In this document: in pieces, positions 17,449 to 25,381 of the stretch
Position numbering within the stretch: the first letter of the stretch is position 1
Layout of the letters: the number at the start of each line of letters is the position of its first letter
Assembly: GCA_963781955.1 (NCBI GenBank)
Contig: CAWAHU010000001.1
Location: 1,736,001-1,800,000, forward strand
Length of the DNA stretch: 64,000 nt
From: Bog-473 sp963781955
GTDB taxonomy: Bacteria > Actinomycetota > Acidimicrobiia > Acidimicrobiales > RAAP-2
Direction: 5' to 3'
Program-made: the position numbers and the translations under genes
Notes under the pieces: generated by a model
Database searches by the model: none
What the model was told of the DNA's origin: nothing
The model's input: only the letters and a program-made list of their open reading frames with translations

Positions 17449-18243
17449 TCAGGTTGCCGCCAACCGATTCAGGTACGCCGCAGCTACCGCCCTTGACTCG
17501 GGGTCGCGGAGCGCCGTGACGAGCGAATCAGCGTCGTTCCAGGCACGAGCGGTGCCGACCATGCCCTCAGTGACGGCGTTCACATGCTGCTTCGTCGCAG
17601 AGACGGTGAGCCGAGACTTGCTCTCAAGGTGGCTGACGAGACTCTCCACCGACGCGTCGAGTTCGGCAGCGGGGACGACGCGGTTGAGAAAACCCGCGGC
17701 TTGCGCCTCAGCTGCGCTGAACGGCCGACAGGTCATCACCAGTTCTTTGGTCATGGCCGGGCCGAACTCGCGGATGAGACGGGGAACCCCGCCCCAGGCG
17801 AGAGGTATCCCGAGATCGACCTCGGGGATCGAGAAGCGGGTGTCGGCGGCGGCGACACGCAGGTCACACGCGGCGGCGAGGACAAGCCCGCCGCCCACAC
17901 AGTGACCATGCAGCCGTGCCACCGTGACGGCTCGCATCGCCTCGATGGCCTCCGCCATAAGGCGCCCGGCGTCAGCCGCCTCACGAACAGCACGGGCAGA
18001 CGGCGCCGAGCCGTCACCAGTGGAGAAAGCAGCCAGGTCGGCACCGGCGCAGAACGCCCGCCCCCGGCCGCTCACGACGACGACCTTCACTTCGTCCTTC
18101 GCATCGAAGACCCGAGCTGCCCCGACCAGTTCCGTGAGGGTGATCGTGCTGAGCGGGTTTAGCTTGTCCGGGCGGTTCAGCGTGATGGCGCCTCGGGTGT
18201 TGGTGAAGCTCACCTCAATCGTGGAGAAGTCCATATCCGCCAT
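17449..18243 (-). CDS. Enoyl-CoA hydratase/isomerase family protein
   Basis: A 264-residue crotonase-fold protein. It has the CoA/oxyanion motif GRGRAFCAGADLAAF and the second signature CVGGGLVLAAACDLRVA, followed by FSIPEVDLGIPLAWGG. Of the two glutamates of classical hydratases, the second (in PEV) is present while the first position is occupied by Leu, so a plain hydratase reaction is not certain and isomerase, hydrolase or other crotonase chemistry is possible. The start is ATG 18243; ATG 18234 is also possible. It is not beside other beta-oxidation genes. Confidence 0.8.
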   Translation of the reverse strand: MADMDFSTIEVSFTNTRGAITLNRPDKLNPLSTITLTELVGAARVFDAKDEVKVVVVSGRGRAFCAGADLAAFSTGDGSAPSARAVREAADAGRLMAEAIEAMRAVTVARLHGHCVGGGLVLAAACDLRVAAADTRFSIPEVDLGIPLAWGGVPRLIREFGPAMTKELVMTCRPFSAAEAQAAGFLNRVVPAAELDASVESLVSHLESKSRLTVSATKQHVNAVTEGMVGTARAWNDADSLVTALRDPESRAVAAAYLNRLAAT

Positions 18244-18311
18244 TTCAACACGGGGGGAGCCTCCCAGGCCCCAGAGATCAAACCCCCTTCTCAGGCCAAG
18301 AGTTGTCGAGC

Positions 18312-18367
18312 AACTGCTGGTTCGGAGTCCGAGTCCGCCGCGCTTCCCATACTCCGCTCCAGCAGTT
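18312..18367. other. Long two-part intergenic hairpin
   Basis: AACTGCTGG (18312-18320) pairs with CCAGCAGTT (18359-18367). After a symmetric 2-nt internal loop, CGGAGT (18323-18328) pairs with ACTCCG (18351-18356). It lies between two divergent genes. It could be a structured leader, an operator or an element end; its attC-like look was rejected. Confidence 0.45.
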
Positions 18368-18514
18368 TGTATCCGGCATTGGCACCGATTTGATCGATAA
18401 GTCGTGGTTCGTCCCCCCACCTGATTCTCTTTGTCTTGAGCGCTCGCCCAGCAGAGGAGCGCTTATCGTGAGAATGATGTGCATCGCCAGCGTCTTGTCA
18501 ATTGCTGGGTGCTG

Positions 18515-19567
18515 ATGGGCGCCTCCCGACGCCGGTGCTCATCTCGGACACCGAGACGAAGGCACGGACGAGCGCGGGCGGCTGTGGTCCTCTTCGCCGT
18601 CGGAGTCCTTCTCGCCGCCTGCAGCTCGACACCTCCGCCGCCGTCCGCCGCCCGCCGGGGTGGGAACGTTTCGGGGACGACCGGCAGTATCTCGACCCCG
18701 CGCCCATCCTCGTCCTCCACCACCGCCCCTGTGCTCCCAGCGTCCACCACGACCCTGCCTGTCGGATCACCCCCGTGCGGCACGGTGGCCACGCCTCCGG
18801 CCCATTACCAGCACGTCGTGTGGATCTGGATGGAGAACCACACCTGGGCTTCGGTGATCGGCAACCCGGCTGCGCCCTACACGAGCGCGCTCGCCCGCCA
18901 GTGCGGCACCGCCACCGACTACGTAGACGTTGGGTCGCCATCGCTCCCCAACTACCTGGGAGCCACTTCGGGTTCGACCCAGAGCGTCACCGACGACGCC
19001 GACCCGTCCGCCCAGACATTCAGCGTCGACAACCTGTTCCGGCAGGTGCGCGCCGCCGGAGGCACTGAGCGCAGCTTCGCTGAGTCGATGCCGGTGCCCT
19101 GCGCCGTCGTATCCGAAGGCTCCTACGCCGCCAAGCACAACCCCGCCGTCTACTACGTCGGGGAGGGCGATCGGGCCGCGTGTCGGGCCGACGACCTGCC
19201 ATTCGGGTCCTTCCCGGCCGTGCTGGCGAGCGGGCAGCTTCCGACCTTCACCTCCATCACGCCCAACATCTGCAACGACATGCACGACTGCTCTGTCACC
19301 ACCGGAGACGAGTGGCTGGCGACCTGGGTTCCGCGTATCCTCGCCACGGCGTCCTATCGATCCGGCACGACGGCCCTCTTCATCGTCTGGGACGAGCCGA
19401 CACCAACCGCGAACGTCGTCGTCGCGCCGAGCGTCCGTCCCGGAGCACACCCGGAGTCCTCCGTCTCCCACTACTCGCTGCTGCGCGCCACCGAGGAGAT
19501 GCTGGGCCTCCCGGTTCTCGGTGGGGCGGCGTCGGCCACCAGCTTCCGCGACATGTTCGGGATCTGA
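18515..19567 (+). CDS. Lipid-anchored acid phosphatase/phosphoesterase family protein
   Basis: A 350-residue predicted lipoprotein. An Arg-rich N-terminus and hydrophobic VVLFAVGVLLAAC give a good lipobox (LLAAC), then a Ser/Thr/Pro linker. The globular part starts HVVWIWMENHTWASVIGN and contains GSPSLPNYLGATSGS, ITPNICNDMHDC, and FIVWDEP. This is the phosphoesterase (acid phosphatase/phospholipase C-like, alkaline phosphatase superfamily) pattern with the metal-binding Glu-Asn near the start and the late Asp-Glu. Likely releases phosphate from organic phosphates at the cell surface. The start is ATG 18515; GTG 18479 would extend it by 12 residues. Confidence 0.75.
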   Translation: MGASRRRCSSRTPRRRHGRARAAVVLFAVGVLLAACSSTPPPPSAARRGGNVSGTTGSISTPRPSSSSTTAPVLPASTTTLPVGSPPCGTVATPPAHYQHVVWIWMENHTWASVIGNPAAPYTSALARQCGTATDYVDVGSPSLPNYLGATSGSTQSVTDDADPSAQTFSVDNLFRQVRAAGGTERSFAESMPVPCAVVSEGSYAAKHNPAVYYVGEGDRAACRADDLPFGSFPAVLASGQLPTFTSITPNICNDMHDCSVTTGDEWLATWVPRILATASYRSGTTALFIVWDEPTPTANVVVAPSVRPGAHPESSVSHYSLLRATEEMLGLPVLGGAASATSFRDMFGI

Positions 19568-19740
19568 TCATCCCCGACCCCCCGATACCCTCCCCCAGTG
19601 ATGCCCACGAGGTCGGGAAATGGCCGCGCTGCGGAAACGGATCGGTGCCCGGGAAGGACCGCGACGACAACGCCGCAGCGGAAAGGGCCGTGGCCTATTC
19701 CTCCGCCCGGCGGGCAGAGCACCACCCCCGTTCTTCGACG

Positions 19741-20196
19741 CCTCCACGGGCGCCTGACGAGCCCAAGACCAAGGCGGGCAAGCGCACCATCAACCTCCCG
19801 GCGTTCCTCTGCGAGATGCTCCGGGTACAGATCGAGGACCGAGCCCAACCCGGCCCAGATGGATTGGTGTTCGTCAACACCCGGGGCAACACCCCGCACC
19901 TCTCGTCCTTCTCGTCTCAGACGTGGAGGAAGGCCCGCGGGCGAGTCGGACGCCCCGACCTTGTCTGGCACGACCTCCGGCACACCGTCGTCGCGCTAGC
20001 CATCGCCAACGGGGCGCACCCCAAGGAGATCCAAGAGATGATGGGCCACTCGAGCATCGTGGTGACGCTCGACATCTACGGGCACCTGTTCCCGGCGCTC
20101 GGTGAGTCACTGGCCGACGGCCTCGATGCCACCTACCAAGCCGCGCTGGCGGCGCCGAAGAAGTCAGCCAGGGTCGTCAGGATCGCCCGACGGTGA
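19741..20196 (+). pseudogene. Truncated tyrosine recombinase (integrase)
   Basis: The C-terminal ~150 residues of a phage/ICE-type integrase: KTKAGKRTINLP, then WHDLRHTVVALAI (His-x-x-Arg box), GHSSIVVTLDIYGH (His and the catalytic Tyr). The arm-binding and core-binding domains and the first catalytic Arg are absent. Upstream codons in the frame are unrelated and overlap the end of the phosphoesterase gene, so this copy cannot recombine. It ends 124 bp from the 3' end of tRNA-Cys and is followed by a cluster of ATGACGCG iterons, the usual place for attachment-site arms. It marks the right end of the accessory island. Confidence 0.8.
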
Positions 20197-20206
20197 GCGG
20201 TGAACG

Positions 20207-20266
20207 ATGACGCGAAAATGACGCGACATGACGCGCGGATGACGCGAATCCCAGCAAATCCGCGTC
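20207..20266 (+). repeat. Phased ATGACGCG iterons beside tRNA-Cys
   Basis: Four ATGACGCG copies begin at 20207, 20218, 20228 and 20239, spaced 11, 10 and 11 bp, thus on one face of the helix. An inverted CGCGTCA follows at 20260-20266. The first two, with the AAA between, match positions 10-28 exactly. Best read as integrase arm-type sites. Confidence 0.6.
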
Positions 20267-20319
20267 ACGCCCGGTAAACGACGGTCAACGCGTTTACCAC
20301 CACTGAGTAGAGAAAACCC

Positions 20320-20394
20320 TGGAGGCGGCGGGGAGAATCGAACTCCCGTACGGGGCTTTGCAGGCCCCTGCCTAAACCACTCGGCCACGCCGCC
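20320..20394 (-). tRNA. tRNA-Cys (anticodon GCA)
   Basis: Reverse strand reads GGCGGCGTGGCCGAGTGGTT..., with the anticodon stem-loop GGGGC-CTGCAAA-GCCCC (anticodon GCA), the T-arm GGGAGTTCGATTCTCCC, discriminator U73 and an encoded CCA at 20322-20320. Seventy-five bases including CCA. Its 3' end faces the integrase relic, the classic geometry for an integration site. Confidence 0.95.
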
Positions 20395-20477
20395 GCGCGC
20401 TCATGCGAACGGGCGGCCAGCCTAACGGGCGAAGCCACCACGCTCCGGCGACCACCCGGGGTCCACCCCCTAAGAGG

Positions 20478-20687
20478 TCACCGCCGAAAGCGGGAGACCA
20501 GCCAGACGAGGCCGGCGATCACGACGACCGCCAGGGCGATCTCGCCCAGGAAGATGAAGAACCCCGCCAGGACCTTGAAGATCCAATAGGCGATGACGAC
20601 GGCGACCACCCCGAGCACCGTCACCCAGACGGCGTGCCCGAAGGTCATGGGCTTGCGGTCGGAACGACCCTCGAGATCATTACTCAT
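20478..20687 (-). CDS. Small membrane protein
   Basis: A 69-residue protein: a charged N-terminus (MSNDLEGRSDRKP), then two hydrophobic helices (VWVTVLGVVAVVIAYWIFKVLAG and FFIFLGEIALAVVVIAGLVWLV) and a basic tail. Its function is unknown. ATG 20687 is supported by a TAGCAT box seven bases upstream, suggesting a leaderless transcript. It diverges from glnD with only 23 bp between the start codons, so the two promoters must overlap. Confidence 0.7.
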   Translation of the reverse strand: MSNDLEGRSDRKPMTFGHAVWVTVLGVVAVVIAYWIFKVLAGFFIFLGEIALAVVVIAGLVWLVSRFRR

Positions 20688-20710
20688 TGCCCCAATGCTA
20701 CGTTCCGACG

Positions 20711-23101
20711 ATGGACGCCGGTGCGTCACTCCGCGAACGGCCTGGTGCGTCACTCCGCGAACGGCGCAGTGCCCTGCTGGACGAGGTGGGCCTGCAGGGC
20801 GAAGAATTCTGCCGGCGCTACGCCGCCGAGGCGGACGCCTGGCTGTCGGACCTGGCCGAACGGGCTGTGGGCGACCACGCGAAGCACCTGGCCCTGCTCG
20901 CCGTGGGCGGGTACGGGCGTAGCTCCCTGTGCCCCTACAGCGACCTCGACGTGGTCCTGGTGCACGACGGCCGCCGCGATATCGGCGCTGTGGCCGATGC
21001 CATCTGGTACCCGGTGTGGGACCAGGGAGTGCAGCTCGACCACTCGGTGCGCCGGCCCTCCGAGGTGCTCAGCGCGGCCGCCGAAGACCTGCGCGTCGCC
21101 CTCGGCCTGCTCGACGGGCGCATGGTCTGGGGGGAGCCCAAGCTCGCCGAGCCGATCCTCGACAAGGCGCGTGAAGCCTGGCGCACCAGCCTGGGTGCCA
21201 CGTATCTCCCCGTCCTGCGTGACCAGATGGCAGAGCGCCGTGCCTCGTCCGGCGACGTCGCCTTCCTCCTCGAGCCCGACCTGAAGGAGAGCCACGGCGG
21301 GCTGCGTGACGTGAACGTGCTCCGGGCCATCTCGGCCTACGCCCCGCTCCTGGCGGACTACGCCGACATCGCCTCGCTTGGGCCGGCCGCCGCGCTCCTC
21401 ACCGACATCCGAGTCGAGCTGCACCGGCTCGCAGGGCGCGAGCACGACCGGCTGCTCCTCCAGGACCAGGACCAGGTGGCCGCGTCACTCGGCTTCTCCG
21501 ACGCCGACGCGCTCATGCTCGCTGTTTCCACGGCTGGCCGCCAGGTGGCGTGGGTGAGCGACGACGCCTGGCGGCGGCGGCGCCTGTGGGACCCGACGCC
21601 ACCGCCCAAACGGCGACTGCGCAGGGCCAAGCCCGCGTCGCACCCCTCTGCGGAGCCCCGGGACCTGGGTCCAGACATGGTGGAGGTGGGTGGCGAGATC
21701 GCCCTCACTCCCCTCGCCCCGGTGTCCGACGACGCGTCGCTCCCCCTGCGGCTCGCCGTCACCGCCGCCGAGTTGGACCGGCCCATCGCCAAGAGCTCTC
21801 TGTACCGCCTGGCCGACCGCATGCCCCCGCCGGGGGATCCGTGGAGCGACGCCACACGCCGCGCCTTCGTCGACCTCCTCGGCCTGGGCCGTCCCGCCGT
21901 CGACAAGATCGAGTCGCTGGACCAGCACGGCCTCCTCGTCCGGCTCATCCCCGAGTGGGCGGCGGTACGCAACAAGCCCCAGCGCAACGCCTACCACACC
22001 TTCACGGTCGACCGACACCTGCTCGAGGCGGCCGCCCTGGCCGCCGAGCTGACCGACGGATTGGAACGACCCGACCTGCTGCTCGTGGGCACCCTCCTGC
22101 ACGACATCGGCAAGGGGTTCCCGGGTGACCACACCACTGTGGGCATGGAGGTGGTCGAGCACATCACCACCCGGATGGGCTTCCCCAGCGCCGACGTGGA
22201 CATCCTGCTCGACCTGGTGCGCCTGCACCTGCTCCTGCCCGACACCGCCACGCGCCGCGACCTCGACGACCCGACCACCATCGATCGGGTGGCTCACGCA
22301 GCGGGCAGCCGGCTCACGCTCCACCTGCTCGCCGCGCTGACGGAAGCCGATAGCCGGGCGACCGGTCCCTCCGCCTGGGGAGCCTGGAAAGCCGGCCTCG
22401 TGGCCGACCTCGTCGAGCGGGCCGACCGGCTGCTCCAGGGCGAGGAGGCCGGGCCGGCGCCCGACGGCCGGCTGGTGGAGGCCAATCGCCCGCTCATGGA
22501 CGAGGTGCGCTCCACAGGCCAGCCGACGGTCTCCTTGCAGCCGCCCCAGGTGATCGTCGCCGCCCCGGACCGCCGCGGGCTGTTCTCGTCGGTCACCGGT
22601 GCTCTCGCCCTCAATGGCCTCGACGTCCGGGCCGCCAACGCGAGCAGTGAGGGCGGCGTCGCGGTGGAGGTATTCACCGTCGAGGTGGCGCGCGGCACCT
22701 GGCCCGACACGGCCAAACTCCGCCAGGACCTGGCTGCCGTCCTCTCCGACCGCATGGCGCTCGACGAGCGTCTCTCCGAACGCGCCCGTGCGTACTCGCA
22801 GCGGCGGCCCTCGGCCGCCCACCTCTCGGCGCCCGAGGTACGCGTCGACAACGACGCCTCGGAAACCGCGACCGTCCTCGAGGTCCACGCCCCCGACGAG
22901 ATCGGCCTCCTCCACCGGATCACCCGTGCCCTGTTCGACGCCGGCCTGGACGTGGTCTCGGCGCGCGTGTCGACCGTGGGCGACATGGTGACCGACGCCT
23001 TCTACGTGCGCGAGCCCGGCGGCGCCAAAGTGCGCGACCCGCAGCGGCTGGACGCCGTCACCGCCGCCGTGCGCACCGAGCTGGGCCTCCACGCTGCCTG
23101 A
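20711..23101 (+). CDS. glnD: [Protein-PII] uridylyltransferase/uridylyl-removing enzyme
   Basis: A 796-residue bifunctional nitrogen-sensing enzyme that modifies PII protein GlnB/GlnK according to glutamine level. Order: nucleotidyltransferase domain (VGGYGRSSLCPYSDLDVVLV, the GG...YSDLD catalytic pattern), the GlnD helical region (DLKESHGGLRDV), an HD domain (LLHDIGKGFPGDHTTVG) and two C-terminal ACT domains (VIVAAPDRRGLFSSVTG and VLEVHAPDEIGLLHRIT). All key motifs are present. ATG 20711 follows a TACGTT box by seven bases, so a leaderless message is likely. A 24-bp tandem duplication at 20720-20765 adds eight residues near the N-terminus. glnK/amtB are not in the window. Confidence 0.92.
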   Translation: MDAGASLRERPGASLRERRSALLDEVGLQGEEFCRRYAAEADAWLSDLAERAVGDHAKHLALLAVGGYGRSSLCPYSDLDVVLVHDGRRDIGAVADAIWYPVWDQGVQLDHSVRRPSEVLSAAAEDLRVALGLLDGRMVWGEPKLAEPILDKAREAWRTSLGATYLPVLRDQMAERRASSGDVAFLLEPDLKESHGGLRDVNVLRAISAYAPLLADYADIASLGPAAALLTDIRVELHRLAGREHDRLLLQDQDQVAASLGFSDADALMLAVSTAGRQVAWVSDDAWRRRRLWDPTPPPKRRLRRAKPASHPSAEPRDLGPDMVEVGGEIALTPLAPVSDDASLPLRLAVTAAELDRPIAKSSLYRLADRMPPPGDPWSDATRRAFVDLLGLGRPAVDKIESLDQHGLLVRLIPEWAAVRNKPQRNAYHTFTVDRHLLEAAALAAELTDGLERPDLLLVGTLLHDIGKGFPGDHTTVGMEVVEHITTRMGFPSADVDILLDLVRLHLLLPDTATRRDLDDPTTIDRVAHAAGSRLTLHLLAALTEADSRATGPSAWGAWKAGLVADLVERADRLLQGEEAGPAPDGRLVEANRPLMDEVRSTGQPTVSLQPPQVIVAAPDRRGLFSSVTGALALNGLDVRAANASSEGGVAVEVFTVEVARGTWPDTAKLRQDLAAVLSDRMALDERLSERARAYSQRRPSAAHLSAPEVRVDNDASETATVLEVHAPDEIGLLHRITRALFDAGLDVVSARVSTVGDMVTDAFYVREPGGAKVRDPQRLDAVTAAVRTELGLHAA

Positions 23102-23232
23102 CGGCGACTCAGCCGACCAGGTGCCGGCACCGTGGCCCGCGACGACGGCTCGCATCGTGCCTGGACAGAGGGTGGAATTGGGCCTGCCATGTCGCTGGAT
23201 GGAGCGCCACACCGGGTACAATCCACGCTGCC

Positions 23233-24363
23233 ATGCCGGGAACCCACATCCGCAAGCGCAACGGCGCGCGCGTCTGGGTGATTCTCGCCGTCTCCGCGGC
23301 GGTGGTCGCCGTCGCGGCCGCCGCCGGCTTCGTTGCCGTGGTGCACTTGCGCGACGGCCAGGCCGCAGCCACCGCCCCGGGCCCGCCACCCGCGCTGAGC
23401 GTCGTGTCCGTCTCTCCGACCGGAACCAGCGTGGCCGCGGGGTCGACCGTCGAAGTGCAATTCTCCACGTCGCTCGCGCCCAACAGCCCGATGCCCACCC
23501 TGAGCCCCGCCGTACCCGGCCAGTGGGCCGCGATGTCGCCGTCGCTTCTCCGCTACCAGGCGACCGGTCCGCTCGTGCCCGGCACCACCGAGACACTGAC
23601 CGTGCCGGGCGGCACCCCCGGGGTGCTGGGCTCGCAGGGCCAGCACCTGGCACGGACCCTCACCTCGCAGTTCACCGTGGCCCCCGGCTCGACGCTGCGC
23701 CTTCAGCAGTTGCTGGCGGAGCTCGGCTACCTCCCTCTCACGTTCACCCCCGCCACCCCGCTCACCTCGCCCACCCAGGAGGGCAACGACCAGGTTGGGA
23801 CCTTCAGCTGGCGCTGGAGCGGCCAGCCGATGGCGCTGCTCACCCTGTGGACCCCGGGCACCGACAACGTGATCACCAAGGGCGCCGTCATGAATTTCGA
23901 GGCGCAGCACGGGTTGAAGACCGACGGGCTCGCAGGCCCGCAGGTGTGGACCGACCTCCTCGCAGACGTTCAGAGCGGCAAGGGCAACGCGCAGTCCTGG
24001 GACTACGTCCTCGTCTCTCAGTCGCTCCCCGAGTCGGCAACCGTGTACCAGAACGGTGCACCCGTCTACACGACCCCGGTCAACACGGGCGTGCCCGGAG
24101 CGGTCACGGAGAACGGGACGTGGCCGGTCTACCTGCGTTACACGGTGACCACCATGTCGGGCACCAACCCCGACGGCTCGCACTACAGCGACCCGGGGAT
24201 CCCGTGGGTGAGCTACTTCCACGGTGGTGACGCCCTCCACGGCTTCGTTCGTTCCCACTACGGCTCCCCCCAGAGCGACGGGTGCGTCGAGATCCCGGTG
24301 GCGAACTCCCAGGTGGTGTACCCCTTGACCCCCATCGGCACCCTGGTGACCGTCCAGGAGTAG
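23233..24363 (+). CDS. L,D-transpeptidase (YkuD) with peptidoglycan-binding region
   Basis: A 376-residue membrane-anchored cell-wall enzyme. An N-terminal helix (VWVILAVSAAVVAVAAAAGFVAVV) is followed by an Ig-like domain (VSPTGTSVAAGSTVEVQFST), a peptidoglycan-binding-1-like region around the GAVMNFEAQHGLKTDGLAGPQVW repeat motif, and the YkuD catalytic domain. The active-site pattern is HGFVRSHYGSPQSDGCVEIP, with His and the nucleophilic Cys in place. Expected to make 3-3 crosslinks in peptidoglycan or attach proteins to it. A TACAAT -10-like box lies ten bases before ATG 23233. It is followed 52 bp on by the sortase gene. Confidence 0.85.
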   Translation: MPGTHIRKRNGARVWVILAVSAAVVAVAAAAGFVAVVHLRDGQAAATAPGPPPALSVVSVSPTGTSVAAGSTVEVQFSTSLAPNSPMPTLSPAVPGQWAAMSPSLLRYQATGPLVPGTTETLTVPGGTPGVLGSQGQHLARTLTSQFTVAPGSTLRLQQLLAELGYLPLTFTPATPLTSPTQEGNDQVGTFSWRWSGQPMALLTLWTPGTDNVITKGAVMNFEAQHGLKTDGLAGPQVWTDLLADVQSGKGNAQSWDYVLVSQSLPESATVYQNGAPVYTTPVNTGVPGAVTENGTWPVYLRYTVTTMSGTNPDGSHYSDPGIPWVSYFHGGDALHGFVRSHYGSPQSDGCVEIPVANSQVVYPLTPIGTLVTVQE

Positions 24364-24415
24364 GGCCCACCCGGGTGCAGTCGGTACCGCACCCGGCCGT
24401 CCTAGTCTCTCCGCG

Positions 24416-25363
24416 ATGTCCGGGTACCGCTGGATCGTCGACATCCTCGGCCGGATCCTGATCGGCGCCGGCGTCGTGTTGCTGCTCTTCACCGGTTACC
24501 AGATCTGGGGAACCTCGATCCAGGAGTCGCACACCCAGTCCGCGCTCCGCTCCGAGCTGCACCAGAGCGCAAGCTCGAGCGCCCAGGCGAGCAGAGCGCT
24601 GAGCGCGGGGGCGTCCCGCGACGCACCGCCCACCGGGCCACCGGTGACTGCACCCGTGCGGCCGGCCCCGCCCGAGGGCGCTCCCATCGGCGAGATACGC
24701 ATCCCCGTCATCGGTCTGGACCAGGTGGTCGTCGAGGGGACCAGCACGGCCGACCTGCGCAAAGGGCCGGGCCACTACGTCGGCACGCCACTGCCCGGAC
24801 AACCCGGCAACGCCGCTGTCGCCGGCCACCGCACCACCTACGGTCACCCCTTCTACAGCCTCGACGCCGTGAAGGTGGGCGACCCGGTCGTGCTCACGAC
24901 GCTGCAGGGGCAGTTCGTCTACGACGTCACCAAGAGCTTCGTGGTGTCGCCGAGCGACACGGCCGTGCTGGCGGACTCGGCGGGTAACACACTTACCCTC
25001 ACCACCTGCAACCCGCGCTTCAGCGCATCGACCCGCCTGATCGTGCAGGCCACCTTGGCCCACTCGCGCCTGTTCGCCACCACCACCAAGCTGCCGCCCG
25101 CCAACGAGGGACAGGGGCAGAGCGCGACTCCCGCACCGGCACCCGCGCAGAGCGCGGGCCTGGCCGGCGATTCGACCGTCGAGTGGGCCGCCACCATCGG
25201 CTGGGGACTGGCCCTGGTGGTCCTGGCCGGTCTTGTCTTCGCCGGCGCGCAGCGTTACTTCCGGTACCGCTGGTACATCTACGGCGGCGGTGCCACCCTG
25301 GCGCTGATCCTGCTCTGGTTCTTCTTCGGCGCGGTCAGCCCGCTCCTGCCTGCAAGCTTCTGA
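24416..25363 (+). CDS. Class E sortase
   Basis: A 315-residue membrane sortase. An N-terminal helix (ILGRILIGAGVVLLLFTGYQIWG) is followed by a Ser/Ala/Pro linker and the sortase barrel: IGEIRIPVIGLDQVVVEG, AGHRTTYGHPF (catalytic His138), LTLTTCNPRFSASTRLIV (catalytic Cys198 and Arg207). Two C-terminal hydrophobic helices end the protein. Class E enzymes of high-GC Gram-positives recognise LAxTG-like signals; no such substrate was noticed here. A TAGTCT box ends seven bases before the ATG, suggesting a leaderless message. It probably works in the same envelope programme as the adjacent L,D-transpeptidase. Confidence 0.88.
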   Translation: MSGYRWIVDILGRILIGAGVVLLLFTGYQIWGTSIQESHTQSALRSELHQSASSSAQASRALSAGASRDAPPTGPPVTAPVRPAPPEGAPIGEIRIPVIGLDQVVVEGTSTADLRKGPGHYVGTPLPGQPGNAAVAGHRTTYGHPFYSLDAVKVGDPVVLTTLQGQFVYDVTKSFVVSPSDTAVLADSAGNTLTLTTCNPRFSASTRLIVQATLAHSRLFATTTKLPPANEGQGQSATPAPAPAQSAGLAGDSTVEWAATIGWGLALVVLAGLVFAGAQRYFRYRWYIYGGGATLALILLWFFFGAVSPLLPASF

Positions 25364-25381
25364 CCCATGGCCGGTTGAACC

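Noticed and set aside
18312..18367. Integron attC site
   Set aside because: The arms do not contain the RYYYAAC and GTTRRRY core sequences, and no integron integrase is present.
1..20320. Prophage
   Set aside because: There is an integrase relic but no capsid, portal, terminase, tail or lysis genes.
21485..23653. Long leftward open frame of about 720 codons opposite glnD
   Set aside because: glnD carries all family motifs on the other strand; the antisense product has no recognisable domain.
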